Of a stretch of 64,000 bases of DNA, positions 45,292 through 54,011 are shown in pieces. The translations under genes were made by a program, and so were the position numbers. The stretch is from assembly GCF_001439805.1 (NCBI RefSeq), contig NZ_JYLK01000013.1, positions 124,001 through 188,000 of the forward strand, in the 5' to 3' direction. Position 1 is the first letter of the stretch. The number at the start of each line of letters is the position of its first letter. The DNA is from Pseudomonas trivialis (GTDB lineage: Bacteria > Pseudomonadota > Gammaproteobacteria > Pseudomonadales > Pseudomonadaceae). Below the pieces are notes generated by a model. The model was not told the DNA's origin. It did not search any database and was given only the letters and a program-made list of their open reading frames with translations.

Positions 45292-46584
45292 TTGATAAAT
45301 CAGCCCTCCACCCAAGTTCTGGTTATTGGTTACGTCTGGCCGGAGCCTCGTTCCTCGGCGGCGGGCGGGCATATGATGCAGATTCTTGAGACGTTTCTCA
45401 CGCAAGGTTGGGACATTACCTTTAGCAGCCCGGCCGCACTCGGCGAGCATAAGGCCGACCTGTCGACGCTGGGCATCGCCGAATGCGCCATCGAACTCAA
45501 TAACAGCAGTTTCGATGACTTTATCCGCGAACTGGCCCCGGATATCGTGCTGTTCGACCGTTTCATGATGGAAGAGCAATTCGGCTGGCGCGTGGAGAAG
45601 TGCTGCCCCGACGCCCTGCGCGTGCTGGAGACCTCCGACCTGCAAAGCCTGCGGGATGCACGTCACCAGCGCTTCAAGGACCATGTGAAGACCCACCCTG
45701 ACAGCGATGACTTCGCTGCGCTGTTTGCCCCTGATTTGGGGGACGAGTTCCAACGCATGGCCGACACGGACCTCGCCAAACGCGAAATCGCCGCCATTTA
45801 CCGCTGCGATATCAGCCTGATGATCTCCGACCTGGAAATCCGCCTGCTCACCGAACAATTCAACGTGCCCGCCGCCCTGCTCCACTGGTGCCCGCTGATG
45901 ATGCAGCCGCCCACCGCCGCGTTCGCGCCCTTTGAAGACCGCGCGCACTTTCTCAGCATCGGCAACTTTCGCCACGCGCCCAACTGGGATGCGGTGCTGT
46001 GGATGAAGAACAGCCTGTGGCCGTTGATCCGCCAGCAACTGCCTGGCGCCCAGTTGCATGTCTACGGCGCTTACACCCCGCCCAAGGCCACCGCCCTGCA
46101 CAACCCGGCGCAGGGTTTTCATGTGATGAACTGGGCTGAAGATGCCTTGCAGGTGATGAGCGCCGCGCGCATCTGCCTGGCGCCGCTGCGCTTCGGCGCG
46201 GGCATCAAGGGCAAACTGGCCGACGCCATGCTGTGCGGCACGCCCAACGTCACCACCCCCATCGGTGCCGAAGCCATGGGCGATGAACAGCCCTGGCCCG
46301 GCATGATCGAACACGGAGCCCAGGCGCTCGCCGCCGCCGCCGTCGCCCTTTATCAGGACCGTGAGCGCTGGACCCAGGCCCAGGAACAGGGTCGCCAGTT
46401 GCTCGCCCGACGCTATGACCAGCGCATCCTCGGCCCAGCCCTGGTGCAATGCCTGGAAAACTGCCGCATCCACCTCGCCAGCCACCGCCGGAACAACTTC
46501 ACCGGCAGCATGCTGCGTCACCATGCCCACAAGAGCACGCAGTACATGTCCCAGTGGATCGAGGCAAAAAACCGCACGGTATAA
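45292..46584 (+). CDS. Glycosyltransferase (GT-B fold, group 1-like)
   Basis: Protein of 430 residues from a TTG start with AGGAA eight bases upstream; an upstream TTG at 45253 lacks a ribosome site. N-terminal domain begins VLVIGYVWPEPRSSAAGGHM, the usual Rossmann start of GT-B enzymes. The C-terminal donor domain shows FLSIGNFRHAPNWDAV, then APLRFGAGIKGKLADAMLCG and TPIGAEAM, a pattern of GT4-type transferases (acid and glycine-rich site for the nucleotide sugar). Acceptor and donor are unknown. It lies between tpx and mtlR as a single gene. Confidence 0.8.
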   Translation: MINQPSTQVLVIGYVWPEPRSSAAGGHMMQILETFLTQGWDITFSSPAALGEHKADLSTLGIAECAIELNNSSFDDFIRELAPDIVLFDRFMMEEQFGWRVEKCCPDALRVLETSDLQSLRDARHQRFKDHVKTHPDSDDFAALFAPDLGDEFQRMADTDLAKREIAAIYRCDISLMISDLEIRLLTEQFNVPAALLHWCPLMMQPPTAAFAPFEDRAHFLSIGNFRHAPNWDAVLWMKNSLWPLIRQQLPGAQLHVYGAYTPPKATALHNPAQGFHVMNWAEDALQVMSAARICLAPLRFGAGIKGKLADAMLCGTPNVTTPIGAEAMGDEQPWPGMIEHGAQALAAAAVALYQDRERWTQAQEQGRQLLARRYDQRILGPALVQCLENCRIHLASHRRNNFTGSMLRHHAHKSTQYMSQWIEAKNRTV

Positions 46585-46655
46585 AGTCGGCGCTGGCGAG
46601 GTCGGGCGCGAGGAGGCATTATCCTGGGCAGCGACCATAAAAAAGCGACGGCACC

Positions 46656-47567
46656 ATGACCCGAGCAACGCGCATCAACGACCCTTCCTACGAGCTGATG
46701 GACGATCACAACGGTCTGTCCATCATCTATCGCCAGCACGGTTTCCCCTGCCCGCTGGTGCGCTGGCATTTCCACAAGGAATACGAACTGCACCTGATCA
46801 TTGCCAGCTCGGGCAAGGTGTTTATCGGCGACTATATCGGCAACTTCTACCCGGAAAGCCTGTTCCTCACCGGACCCAACCTGCCCCACAACTGGATCAG
46901 CCAGGTGGGGGAAGACGAAGTGGTGCCCAAGCGCGACATGCTGGTGAATTTCACCGACGACCTGCTTGAGGGTGGCAGCCAGATATTCACCGAACTCAAG
47001 ACCCTGGCCCCCTTGCTGGAGCGCGCGCACTACGGCATCGAATTTCGTTGCAAAAAGACCATCGCCCAGGCCATGCGCTTGATGCAATGCATCGAGAACG
47101 ACCAGGGCATGGCGCGCCTGGGGCATTTCTTCATCCTGATGGAGGTGTTGAGCGCGTGTGAGGATTATCAGTTGCTGTCGGGCGTGACCACGCCCCAACT
47201 GGCCGACGAACACAGCGTCGACCGCACCAACCGCGCGGTGGACTACATCTTTGCCCACTACGCGCGCGAATTGCCGCTGGAGGAAGTTGCGGACTACCTG
47301 GGGATGAAACCCACGTATTTCTCGCGGGTGTTCAAGCAGGCGACCGGTCGTACCTTTGTCGAGTTCGTCAACCGTTTGCGTATCAGCAAGTCATGCGAGT
47401 TGCTGGCCGACGGCGACAAGGCGGTGACGGATGTGTGTTTCGAGTCGGGGTTCAATAACATTTCCAACTTCAACCGGCGTTTTCAGCAGCTCAAGGGCAT
47501 GACGCCGTCTCACTATAGGCGGTTGGCGGTGCAGCGGTTGACCGAGCAGAACCTCGCCTGCCATTGA
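46656..47567 (+). CDS. mtlR: AraC-family activator of the mannitol operon
   Basis: Protein of 303 residues. The N-terminal sensor (WHFHKEYELHLIIASSGKVF, GPNLPHNWIS) is a cupin-like AraC domain. The C-terminal two helix-turn-helix units lie at about 205-290 (LPLEEVADYLGMKPTYFSRVF and VTDVCFESGFNNISNFNRRF). Size, sequence and the downstream mtl operon support MtlR, which activates transport and catabolism of mannitol, arabitol and glucitol. Unusually, it is not next to mtlE: a 6-kb gene lies between. No good ribosome site is close to the ATG. Confidence 0.9.
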   Translation: MTRATRINDPSYELMDDHNGLSIIYRQHGFPCPLVRWHFHKEYELHLIIASSGKVFIGDYIGNFYPESLFLTGPNLPHNWISQVGEDEVVPKRDMLVNFTDDLLEGGSQIFTELKTLAPLLERAHYGIEFRCKKTIAQAMRLMQCIENDQGMARLGHFFILMEVLSACEDYQLLSGVTTPQLADEHSVDRTNRAVDYIFAHYARELPLEEVADYLGMKPTYFSRVFKQATGRTFVEFVNRLRISKSCELLADGDKAVTDVCFESGFNNISNFNRRFQQLKGMTPSHYRRLAVQRLTEQNLACH

Positions 47568-47721
47568 TCGTACCCACCTCCGTGCAGGCACGATCAAAAA
47601 ATGGCTACATTGCCTGTCACACATGCCTAGTGAACGCCATTAGTCCTCCAGCCACTCAGCAACACATCACCGCTCTCCTTAGCAGGTGATATTTTTCTGA
47701 CAGCCGGTTCAAGGATAGGCA

Positions 47722-50700
47722 ATGATCATTAGCGCGCAAAAACTTCCTGCCCTCAACATACAACACCCTCATCCGGCTGCAAGCGCTCCAAGGGTGCCGC
47801 TTACCGACGTTGCCACGCTCAGCGCCGCGAACATGCGCCCTGCCTTGCGAGCGCGCAGAGACCTGCAAGGTTCAATGCCTGCTTCCAACCCACGCCAAGA
47901 GAAAATCAACCAATTCGCCGACGCCCTGGTTGAGCGTGGTGACCGCCAACTGGCCGCCGATATTGCCAATGGCCTGATCCGCGTCAAGCTGGAGAAAAAC
48001 GCATCTGTTGAATCCGAGCAGATAGCAATCCCAAATGACTCCACTTTCCGTCAGCGCTGGAGCGAACTTGCGAATGCACTGCACTCGGAGCCGTTCAAAT
48101 CGTTTGCGCAGGCCAATGATATTGACCTCAATACCATCATGATAGATAACGTAGGGAGGTTGATTGCGCTCAAAAATGACACGTCCTATGACATCTACTC
48201 ACGGACGGATGACGATTGGGCGCATGCTTCGGTGGACGTTCTGGCGGCAGTGGAAAAACTATCCATTTGGGACCTGACCACCTTCTCTGACAAGGATGTC
48301 GTGTCCCTCAGAAACCTGATCGCGTTTTACGATTTGCCTCGATCCACTACCGGTGATGACGTGCTGCCTATCATCGAAAAACTGTTGAAAGGCACTTTCC
48401 CGGCGCCGGACAAATCCAACAAACATTACACACAGCTTGTTGCCAAGCGCGACCAGGAAAAAAAAGAGGCCCGCCAGGCGATCGCAGACTTACCGCCGCA
48501 TCAACTGAACCAGCGCCTGGCCGAGTTCGCCCCGTTAACGGCCTCAGAAAGAGTAAAATGCGCTGACAAAGAGCTGGCGGCGCTATGCAGTCAGGCATTG
48601 ATTAAGCTGTTGCCGGAACCGCGTAGCACAAACATGGGGCTGTCGGCCTCTGAGATTATCCTCAACGAAATTCCGGAATATTCGACATTTAACCAGACGC
48701 GCGCGCACCTTTTAAAAGCGCTGAGCAGCGACGTTTTTACAAACTTTTTACAAAAGAACAATATCACTGCTTCCAGCATCAGGTTCCTTCCAGACAGCGG
48801 GGAATTGACAGGCAAAGTTGAAGGCCAGGACAAGACCTTCACCTTGAACGATGTTTCGGATTGGCCTGATATCTGGGAAGAAATCAAGAATGCCGTCCAG
48901 CAAATGGCAGGAGGCTCTGGCGCTGCCGTTAAATATCCGGCCGCATCTGCGTCATTGGACGAAGTGATGCGGTTTTACAACGAGCCGGTCCCTGAACGAC
49001 AAGGTTCAACACAACAGCCTGTGGTGAGCGTCCTGCGTCGAATAGCAGAGATGTCACAAAACAAGGGTTTCAAAGCATTGGTGGACACAACCGGTAACAA
49101 TGCGGCGTCCCAAGCCGTGCGCAAGCGACAGCAGGCAGTGAGCAATCAACTCTCTGACACGTCCATTAAGCCATCCAGGCTTGAAGCCCTGGCGCAAGCG
49201 ATTAAATCCAGTGACGCTGACTCAGTGGAAACAGAAGCAGAAAGCGCCGAAAGCGCACTGGCCATCGCCATGTACCGCGCAATGCTCGTAGTGAAGGCCG
49301 ATCCCACCCAAGCCTCCAACAAAATCATCGATTCGATACCGCACGACAGTCTATTCGGACAATGGTGGGATTACCTTGGCAAGGCGCTGAATGCACGCGG
49401 GTTCATCGCGTGGGCCCGCGAACAGAAAGTGGACTTGGCGTCCCTGCGCTATGACCCCTCGGACCAGGCGCTGGTCGGCAAGGTCAATGGCATGGACCGG
49501 CGTTATACCGCCAATGATTTTGCGGAAAAATACCCTGGGTATTTTGACGTGCTCACGCCAGTGTTGAATGCCGCAGCGCCCTTCGCAACACGTGGGGCAC
49601 CAATGAAGCTGCCGGGAACCATCAGCACCAATGCACCGTTTGAATCGGTGTGCAATTTTTATGGTATCAGCACCCACTACAGTGGCCCGGCCTTCGCACA
49701 ACAAACGCAGATGATGGGGCGAACACAACAGTTCCCGACGCCTGTTGAAGACACGGATCAAATCGTGAACGATTTGATCCGAAAAAAAACAGCGTTGGGG
49801 GACAGCAATGATCGATACGCCCTCATTGATCAGCTTAAGATCGTCAATAAAGACGAAGGCGGCTCCACTCGGATCAACGTCGACCCTGACTCGTCCCATC
49901 GACCCAAGGGTAACAGGACCGTCCAACAGTTTGTCCTGGACAACAACTGGAACAACGTCACGTCGACTCGGCAGACCGACAACCTGTTAAAGGCGTTGCA
50001 GACACCTGTCCCTCAATCGCCGCCTCTGGGCAATCTCTGGGGGTTTCTCTCCACCAAACTCCCCCTCAGCGATGAGCAGCGCAACAAGGTGACGCTGTTC
50101 GTCAAAAACAATATCGCCCCACACAACAGCCTCTGGAGTTATTTAAGTGCCGGTATTACTGGCCTCAGTACCCAACCTGACAAAGCTCTGGAACAGTTGC
50201 TGTCCAGTGATAAAGCCGTCGAATTTGCGGCGAAACTGGAAATCGACATGGAGGGGCTCACCACCGCGACCAGCCTTAAGCAGTGGCTGTTGACAGCCCT
50301 GACGCTGGAGCTCGATCCAAAGGCAGGCGCTTCGCGCAATACGGTTGCAGGCTTCGACTTCATGCACGCTGATAACTGGGGACTTCACCCCAATGAAATC
50401 AGCGAGCGCTTCGATCAACACTTGATTGACACCGCAAAGGTACCAACGTCACTTGCCCCGCTCGCCTCGCATTTGCTGAAGTCCGGTATGGCACCACAGT
50501 TTGTACGCAAAGACCTGCCGTCATCAGCGACATTGGGCTCCTGCGAGTTTGCGATCTACACGATGGGGGTCAATCTGGTCGAGCTGATCGCCCCCGGTGC
50601 TGCCACCGGCATGAGCGATGAGCAGGTCATCCGGTTTATCGGGATTGATCCCATCTCCGATGATGAAACTCAACAACGAGCCATGGCCGGGATGAATCCG

Positions 50701-53700
50701 GTGATGGATTGGGCAATCAGCAATGGCTACGTCGTGAAGAATGACAACGATGAATATACCCTCGAACAAATGGCAACAGCGCAAAAAGCCCTGAACAAAC
50801 AAAACACCGAAGTGTCTGCCGCCGGAAAGTTTCTAAGTACCGTGAAAGCGCCCAACAGGCGAGCGATGACCCTGGAAGCGTTGCGTGCAAAATTCGGTTC
50901 CAATATCGACTTCCAGAACACCTTCGAATGGGAAAAAGTCTGGTTAATCTTTTCCGGTGTTAGAGCGACCGTCGCTTCGGTCTATGAGGCCGGCCGCCTG
51001 GGCGAATCATGGACCCCTGAAACACAAGGAGTGGACTTCGAAAATTTTCGCAGGCACGCCTCCGAATTACCTGTCATAAATGACAAATTCAATGACGCTA
51101 TAGAACAGGACTACCCCCAGCGCAGGCATCACTATATTTCGCACCTCAAGGATATGCTTAGCAGATTACCCCTGAAGACGCGCGTCGCCCTGAAGAATGG
51201 CGGTATGAATCTTTTCGCCGTGGGGAATACCGGCGGTATCGTGATTGACCTCGACCACTACGGGGAGAAGTACGCGCTCGCCTTCTATCCGGCCTCTGGA
51301 AAAATAATACAAATTCCAACTATCGACCGGTCGGTGTATCACGGAAAACCCGTCAACTTAACGATCGACTTGAAAGCCTTCCAAACCGGTGCAGAGCCAA
51401 AGCCTGAACTCGTCCCCAACGTTGTTTTGACGCCCCTCGACCGTGTCGATCCCGACATTTATAAAGGGGGCAGGCGATTGTTGCTGGCCGAGCAGGCAGG
51501 CACGACTCCCGCCAACTACGAAAGTATCAGGTTCCAACACTTGGCCGAGGTGCTGGTTGACTCGGCCTACCTGCACAAGGCCAGTTTCATCAACAAACAA
51601 CGTGGGCACAACAACGTTGAAAATGCGCTTAAACCCAGTGATGTTTTCCTGGGTTTCATGAAAGTAGTACCCGGTGGCTCAAGTATTCTGGACATTTACA
51701 ACGGCGAGTATAAGAAAGCGGTATACGACCTGGGCGTCGATATCATCTTGTATGCCGCCACGGAGGGTGTGGGCAAACTCTGGACATTGGCAAAATCCAG
51801 CGCAGCCTGGGCGGCCGCCAAGGTGTCTGCCAAATTCATTGAGAAGTTCGGCGCCAAAGAAGGTGAAGAGATTGTACTGAGGGACCTTACAGTCAACAGT
51901 ACTTCGCAGAGCCTCCTTTCAACTCATCGACTGCAGCACAGTCATCTGGCGGAACTGCGCAGCGAGGGGTTTGTGCAGCCCTCCAACATGGCAGACGGTA
52001 TCGTCACCAGCGCCGGTACAGCCGAGCCGGTCAAAGTGACCGCGATGTTCCAGGACGGTCACTGGTACGATTACGATAGTAAAACAGCACAAGCCGGCGG
52101 ACAGGTGCTGAAAGGGTTCGTGTCCGACACAACATCACTCGTGCAAAAAGAAACCTTTTCAGACGGCACCTCAGCGCTGGTAGCGCAAAAATCATTGGCC
52201 GAAGACGCCTTTACCCTCCCGCGCGTCAATGGCTTTGACCTGATCAACGAGGGCAAGGTCTACCGTTACGATACCCACGCACCTGGTGTATTAACTGACC
52301 TGGAATCGGCCGATCACTTTAAACCGCTCGAAGGTTTCGAGGCGATCTGCCGAGCCCCGACAGGGCTTACTGGCCGATTCAGGCGCGGTGCCAATGACAC
52401 CTGTTTCTCCAAGATCATCGATAACGTATCCAGTGAGTTGACCCAGGAACTGCAGGCGCTTGAGCACGTGCGGCTGTTCCCCTCGGAACCGAAGCTGTTC
52501 AAAAAGGATCAGTTCGTCATTTTCGAACGACGCCGGTTTAAGTTGGTTGAAGGTGAAATGGGCCCCCAACTGATGCCCGTCCTTGATAAAAATCGCATCA
52601 CCTACAAGGACGTTGTCAAAGGCACGATCAAACAGGATGCACAGTTCGGCTTTTACAATGCGCAACCCACTGACGCGTTGGCTCGGGAAAGCCGGGTGGT
52701 GAAGCTCAGCAGCATCAGCACGGTGTGCGATGACAAGCGCGAGCTGCGAGGTATCGTGGTTAAGGACTCGATCACCGGCAGTACCCATCAATACTTGGTG
52801 ATCGAAGCGGATATCGGCGAGTTTTACTTTGCGAGATTAAACAAAGCACCTGGCGACGAACTGACCTTTATAAAATGCACACCCAGAGAGTTACCGTTGG
52901 TCAAGAGCTATAAGGCTAAGCTCAACATACGCCAAGGCGTTTCCAACATTCCCATTGATCACGATTTTATTGCCTTGCCGAAACTCGATAGGGCGTTTCA
53001 AGCGCTGGAGCGTTCTGGCTATACGAGGCAGAAAGTCGATGAGCTAAAAGTCTATTGTAGAGAGATGACCCCGGAACAGCAGCGTGAAGTCGTTTATCAA
53101 CTGCAACGGCACGACGCGATCGGTAAAGCCGACATCGCTCTAAAGCCGATACAAGTGGCCGCATTGGATAAACCTGCTGATTTCGCAACCAGAACGTTGG
53201 AACAGCAGAACAAATTCTATGCAGAGCAAGCCAAATCCAATGTCAATCTTGGAATGAAAGCCACAGGGCTGGGACCCGGCAATCAAGTGCGTTCCACGGC
53301 GGATAAGGCGCGTGCGCAAGCCGCATTTGATACCATCGGTTGGATACGTCGTACTGCGGAGAGCCACGCGCCGAATCGCGCCAATCTCGTGCTTAAAACC
53401 GGGGCTGGCAACTGCGGAGAAATGGCGATTTTGTCCAAGGACATTATTAACAAGAGCGGCGGTAGAGCCTATGAATGGCATGCATCGGATGCTCACGCGT
53501 TCACGGTGGTGGGTGGACCCTCAACGTTACCGTCAGGGACCGTCGACTTTTCAGAGCAAGCCTGGAAAGACGCCTGGATCGTGGACCCATGGACCGATAT
53601 TGCCTGTCCCGCTCGCGAGTACACGCAGAAACTCAAGGAAGTCATGACCCAGTGGGAACGTAAAAAGATAAAGATATTGGAGGGAGAGGCATTAATCAGC

Positions 53701-53778
53701 CCGTTGGATAAAAACTGGATGGAAAATCTCATAACGAAACCAAAAAATCCCTATCCTTACGGGTATAACCGCTCCTGA
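47722..53778 (+). CDS. Giant effector/toxin-like protein with tandem repeats and C-terminal Cys-His-Asp domain
   Basis: Protein of 2018 residues, ATG with AAGGA six bases upstream. I do not recognise the family. Visible parts are: a Pro/Ser/Ala-rich N-terminus without acidic residues before position 29 and without a Sec signal; three imperfect repeats of about 105 residues (103-205, 317-421, 539-648); a long unassigned centre; a hydrophobic segment around 1334-1375 (VDIILYAATEGVGKLW and an Ala-rich helix); and a C-terminal domain with GNCGEMA (Cys1898), AHAFTVVG (His1925) and IVDPW (Asp1955). That order and spacing suit a papain-like or transglutaminase-like fold. Base composition is more AT-rich than the flanking mtl genes. 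It is transcribed in the same direction as mtlR and mtlE and ends at a strong hairpin. Large size, no signal peptide and the terminal catalytic domain suggest an injected or contact-dependent effector; this is inference. Confidence 0.85.
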   Translation: MIISAQKLPALNIQHPHPAASAPRVPLTDVATLSAANMRPALRARRDLQGSMPASNPRQEKINQFADALVERGDRQLAADIANGLIRVKLEKNASVESEQIAIPNDSTFRQRWSELANALHSEPFKSFAQANDIDLNTIMIDNVGRLIALKNDTSYDIYSRTDDDWAHASVDVLAAVEKLSIWDLTTFSDKDVVSLRNLIAFYDLPRSTTGDDVLPIIEKLLKGTFPAPDKSNKHYTQLVAKRDQEKKEARQAIADLPPHQLNQRLAEFAPLTASERVKCADKELAALCSQALIKLLPEPRSTNMGLSASEIILNEIPEYSTFNQTRAHLLKALSSDVFTNFLQKNNITASSIRFLPDSGELTGKVEGQDKTFTLNDVSDWPDIWEEIKNAVQQMAGGSGAAVKYPAASASLDEVMRFYNEPVPERQGSTQQPVVSVLRRIAEMSQNKGFKALVDTTGNNAASQAVRKRQQAVSNQLSDTSIKPSRLEALAQAIKSSDADSVETEAESAESALAIAMYRAMLVVKADPTQASNKIIDSIPHDSLFGQWWDYLGKALNARGFIAWAREQKVDLASLRYDPSDQALVGKVNGMDRRYTANDFAEKYPGYFDVLTPVLNAAAPFATRGAPMKLPGTISTNAPFESVCNFYGISTHYSGPAFAQQTQMMGRTQQFPTPVEDTDQIVNDLIRKKTALGDSNDRYALIDQLKIVNKDEGGSTRINVDPDSSHRPKGNRTVQQFVLDNNWNNVTSTRQTDNLLKALQTPVPQSPPLGNLWGFLSTKLPLSDEQRNKVTLFVKNNIAPHNSLWSYLSAGITGLSTQPDKALEQLLSSDKAVEFAAKLEIDMEGLTTATSLKQWLLTALTLELDPKAGASRNTVAGFDFMHADNWGLHPNEISERFDQHLIDTAKVPTSLAPLASHLLKSGMAPQFVRKDLPSSATLGSCEFAIYTMGVNLVELIAPGAATGMSDEQVIRFIGIDPISDDETQQRAMAGMNPVMDWAISNGYVVKNDNDEYTLEQMATAQKALNKQNTEVSAAGKFLSTVKAPNRRAMTLEALRAKFGSNIDFQNTFEWEKVWLIFSGVRATVASVYEAGRLGESWTPETQGVDFENFRRHASELPVINDKFNDAIEQDYPQRRHHYISHLKDMLSRLPLKTRVALKNGGMNLFAVGNTGGIVIDLDHYGEKYALAFYPASGKIIQIPTIDRSVYHGKPVNLTIDLKAFQTGAEPKPELVPNVVLTPLDRVDPDIYKGGRRLLLAEQAGTTPANYESIRFQHLAEVLVDSAYLHKASFINKQRGHNNVENALKPSDVFLGFMKVVPGGSSILDIYNGEYKKAVYDLGVDIILYAATEGVGKLWTLAKSSAAWAAAKVSAKFIEKFGAKEGEEIVLRDLTVNSTSQSLLSTHRLQHSHLAELRSEGFVQPSNMADGIVTSAGTAEPVKVTAMFQDGHWYDYDSKTAQAGGQVLKGFVSDTTSLVQKETFSDGTSALVAQKSLAEDAFTLPRVNGFDLINEGKVYRYDTHAPGVLTDLESADHFKPLEGFEAICRAPTGLTGRFRRGANDTCFSKIIDNVSSELTQELQALEHVRLFPSEPKLFKKDQFVIFERRRFKLVEGEMGPQLMPVLDKNRITYKDVVKGTIKQDAQFGFYNAQPTDALARESRVVKLSSISTVCDDKRELRGIVVKDSITGSTHQYLVIEADIGEFYFARLNKAPGDELTFIKCTPRELPLVKSYKAKLNIRQGVSNIPIDHDFIALPKLDRAFQALERSGYTRQKVDELKVYCREMTPEQQREVVYQLQRHDAIGKADIALKPIQVAALDKPADFATRTLEQQNKFYAEQAKSNVNLGMKATGLGPGNQVRSTADKARAQAAFDTIGWIRRTAESHAPNRANLVLKTGAGNCGEMAILSKDIINKSGGRAYEWHASDAHAFTVVGGPSTLPSGTVDFSEQAWKDAWIVDPWTDIACPAREYTQKLKEVMTQWERKKIKILEGEALISPLDKNWMENLITKPKNPYPYGYNRS
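48028..48336 (+). repeat. Protein repeat unit 1 in the giant protein
   Basis: Encodes residues 103-205. It begins I-P-N-D-S-T-F, contains L-A-N-A-L and F-x2-F-A-Q, and ends near L-I-A-F-Y. It is the most diverged unit, lacking the G-K-V core of the other two. Confidence 0.6.
48670..48984 (+). repeat. Protein repeat unit 2 in the giant protein
   Basis: Encodes residues 317-421. It begins I-P-E-Y-S-T-F, contains L-L-K-A-L, a G-x-L-x-G-K-V core followed by D-x-x-F-T-x-N-D, and ends D-E-V-M-R-F-Y. Confidence 0.7.
49336..49665 (+). repeat. Protein repeat unit 3 in the giant protein
   Basis: Encodes residues 539-648. It begins I-P-H-D-S-L-F, contains L-G-K-A-L, A-L-V-G-K-V then M-D-R-R-Y-T-A-N-D, and ends E-S-V-C-N-F-Y. 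It aligns closely with unit 2. Confidence 0.7.
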
Positions 53779-53795
53779 ACACCCTACGCAGCAAC

Positions 53796-53827
53796 AAGCG
53801 CGCCGTCACCGTGTTATCGGCGCGCTT
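53796..53827 (+). terminator. Hairpin downstream of the giant gene
   Basis: Ten-bp perfect stem (AAGCGCGCCG, 53796-53805; CGGCGCGCTT, 53818-53827) with a 12-base loop, 17 bp after the stop. The U-tract is short (CTTTA). It probably ends the giant transcript and insulates the mtlE promoter 30 bp downstream. Confidence 0.6.
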
Positions 53828-53857
53828 TACCCAAACCTAACCTGACCTGCCAACCAG

Positions 53858-53921
53858 TGCAAAAAAGTATCAGTCACCGTGCACCCAAGGATTTGTCACA
53901 ACCGCATTTCAGGGCTGTAAT
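53858..53921 (+). promoter_or_regulatory. mtlE promoter with two MtlR direct-repeat half-sites
   Basis: Two 20-bp direct repeats of the form TGCAnnnAAGnATnnGTCAC lie at 53858-53877 and 53880-53899, exactly 22 bp apart, as expected for an AraC-family activator. The second overlaps a -35 TTGTCA (53893-53898). A 17-bp spacer leads to the -10 TGTAAT (53916-53921). Each hexamer matches sigma-70 consensus at 5 of 6. A start near 53928 gives a leader of about 84 bases. Confidence 0.75.
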
Positions 53922-53958
53922 CAACGCACACTCTTCCTGATTGCTTGTAGGAAGACAC

Positions 53959-53969
53959 AACAACAATAA
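53959..53969 (+). promoter_or_regulatory. Candidate Crc/Hfq (CA-motif) site in the mtlE leader
   Basis: AACAACAATAA matches the AAnAAnAA pattern bound by Hfq with Crc in Pseudomonas carbon catabolite repression. It lies about 43 bases before the mtlE start codon in the presumed 5' leader. Confidence 0.5.
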
Positions 53970-54011
53970 CTGTCCTTCTGCAGCCCTCCGGGCGCGGAAA
54001 TGGAGTGCGCG

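Noticed and set aside
47568..47660. Target-site duplication flanking the giant gene
   Set aside because: No matching direct repeat was found by eye between the sequence after mtlR and that before the mtlE promoter.
47568..47721. hrp box or other type III promoter upstream of the giant gene
   Set aside because: No GGAACC-N15/16-CCAC pattern is present; a GGTTC fragment near 47706 lacks its partner and spacing.
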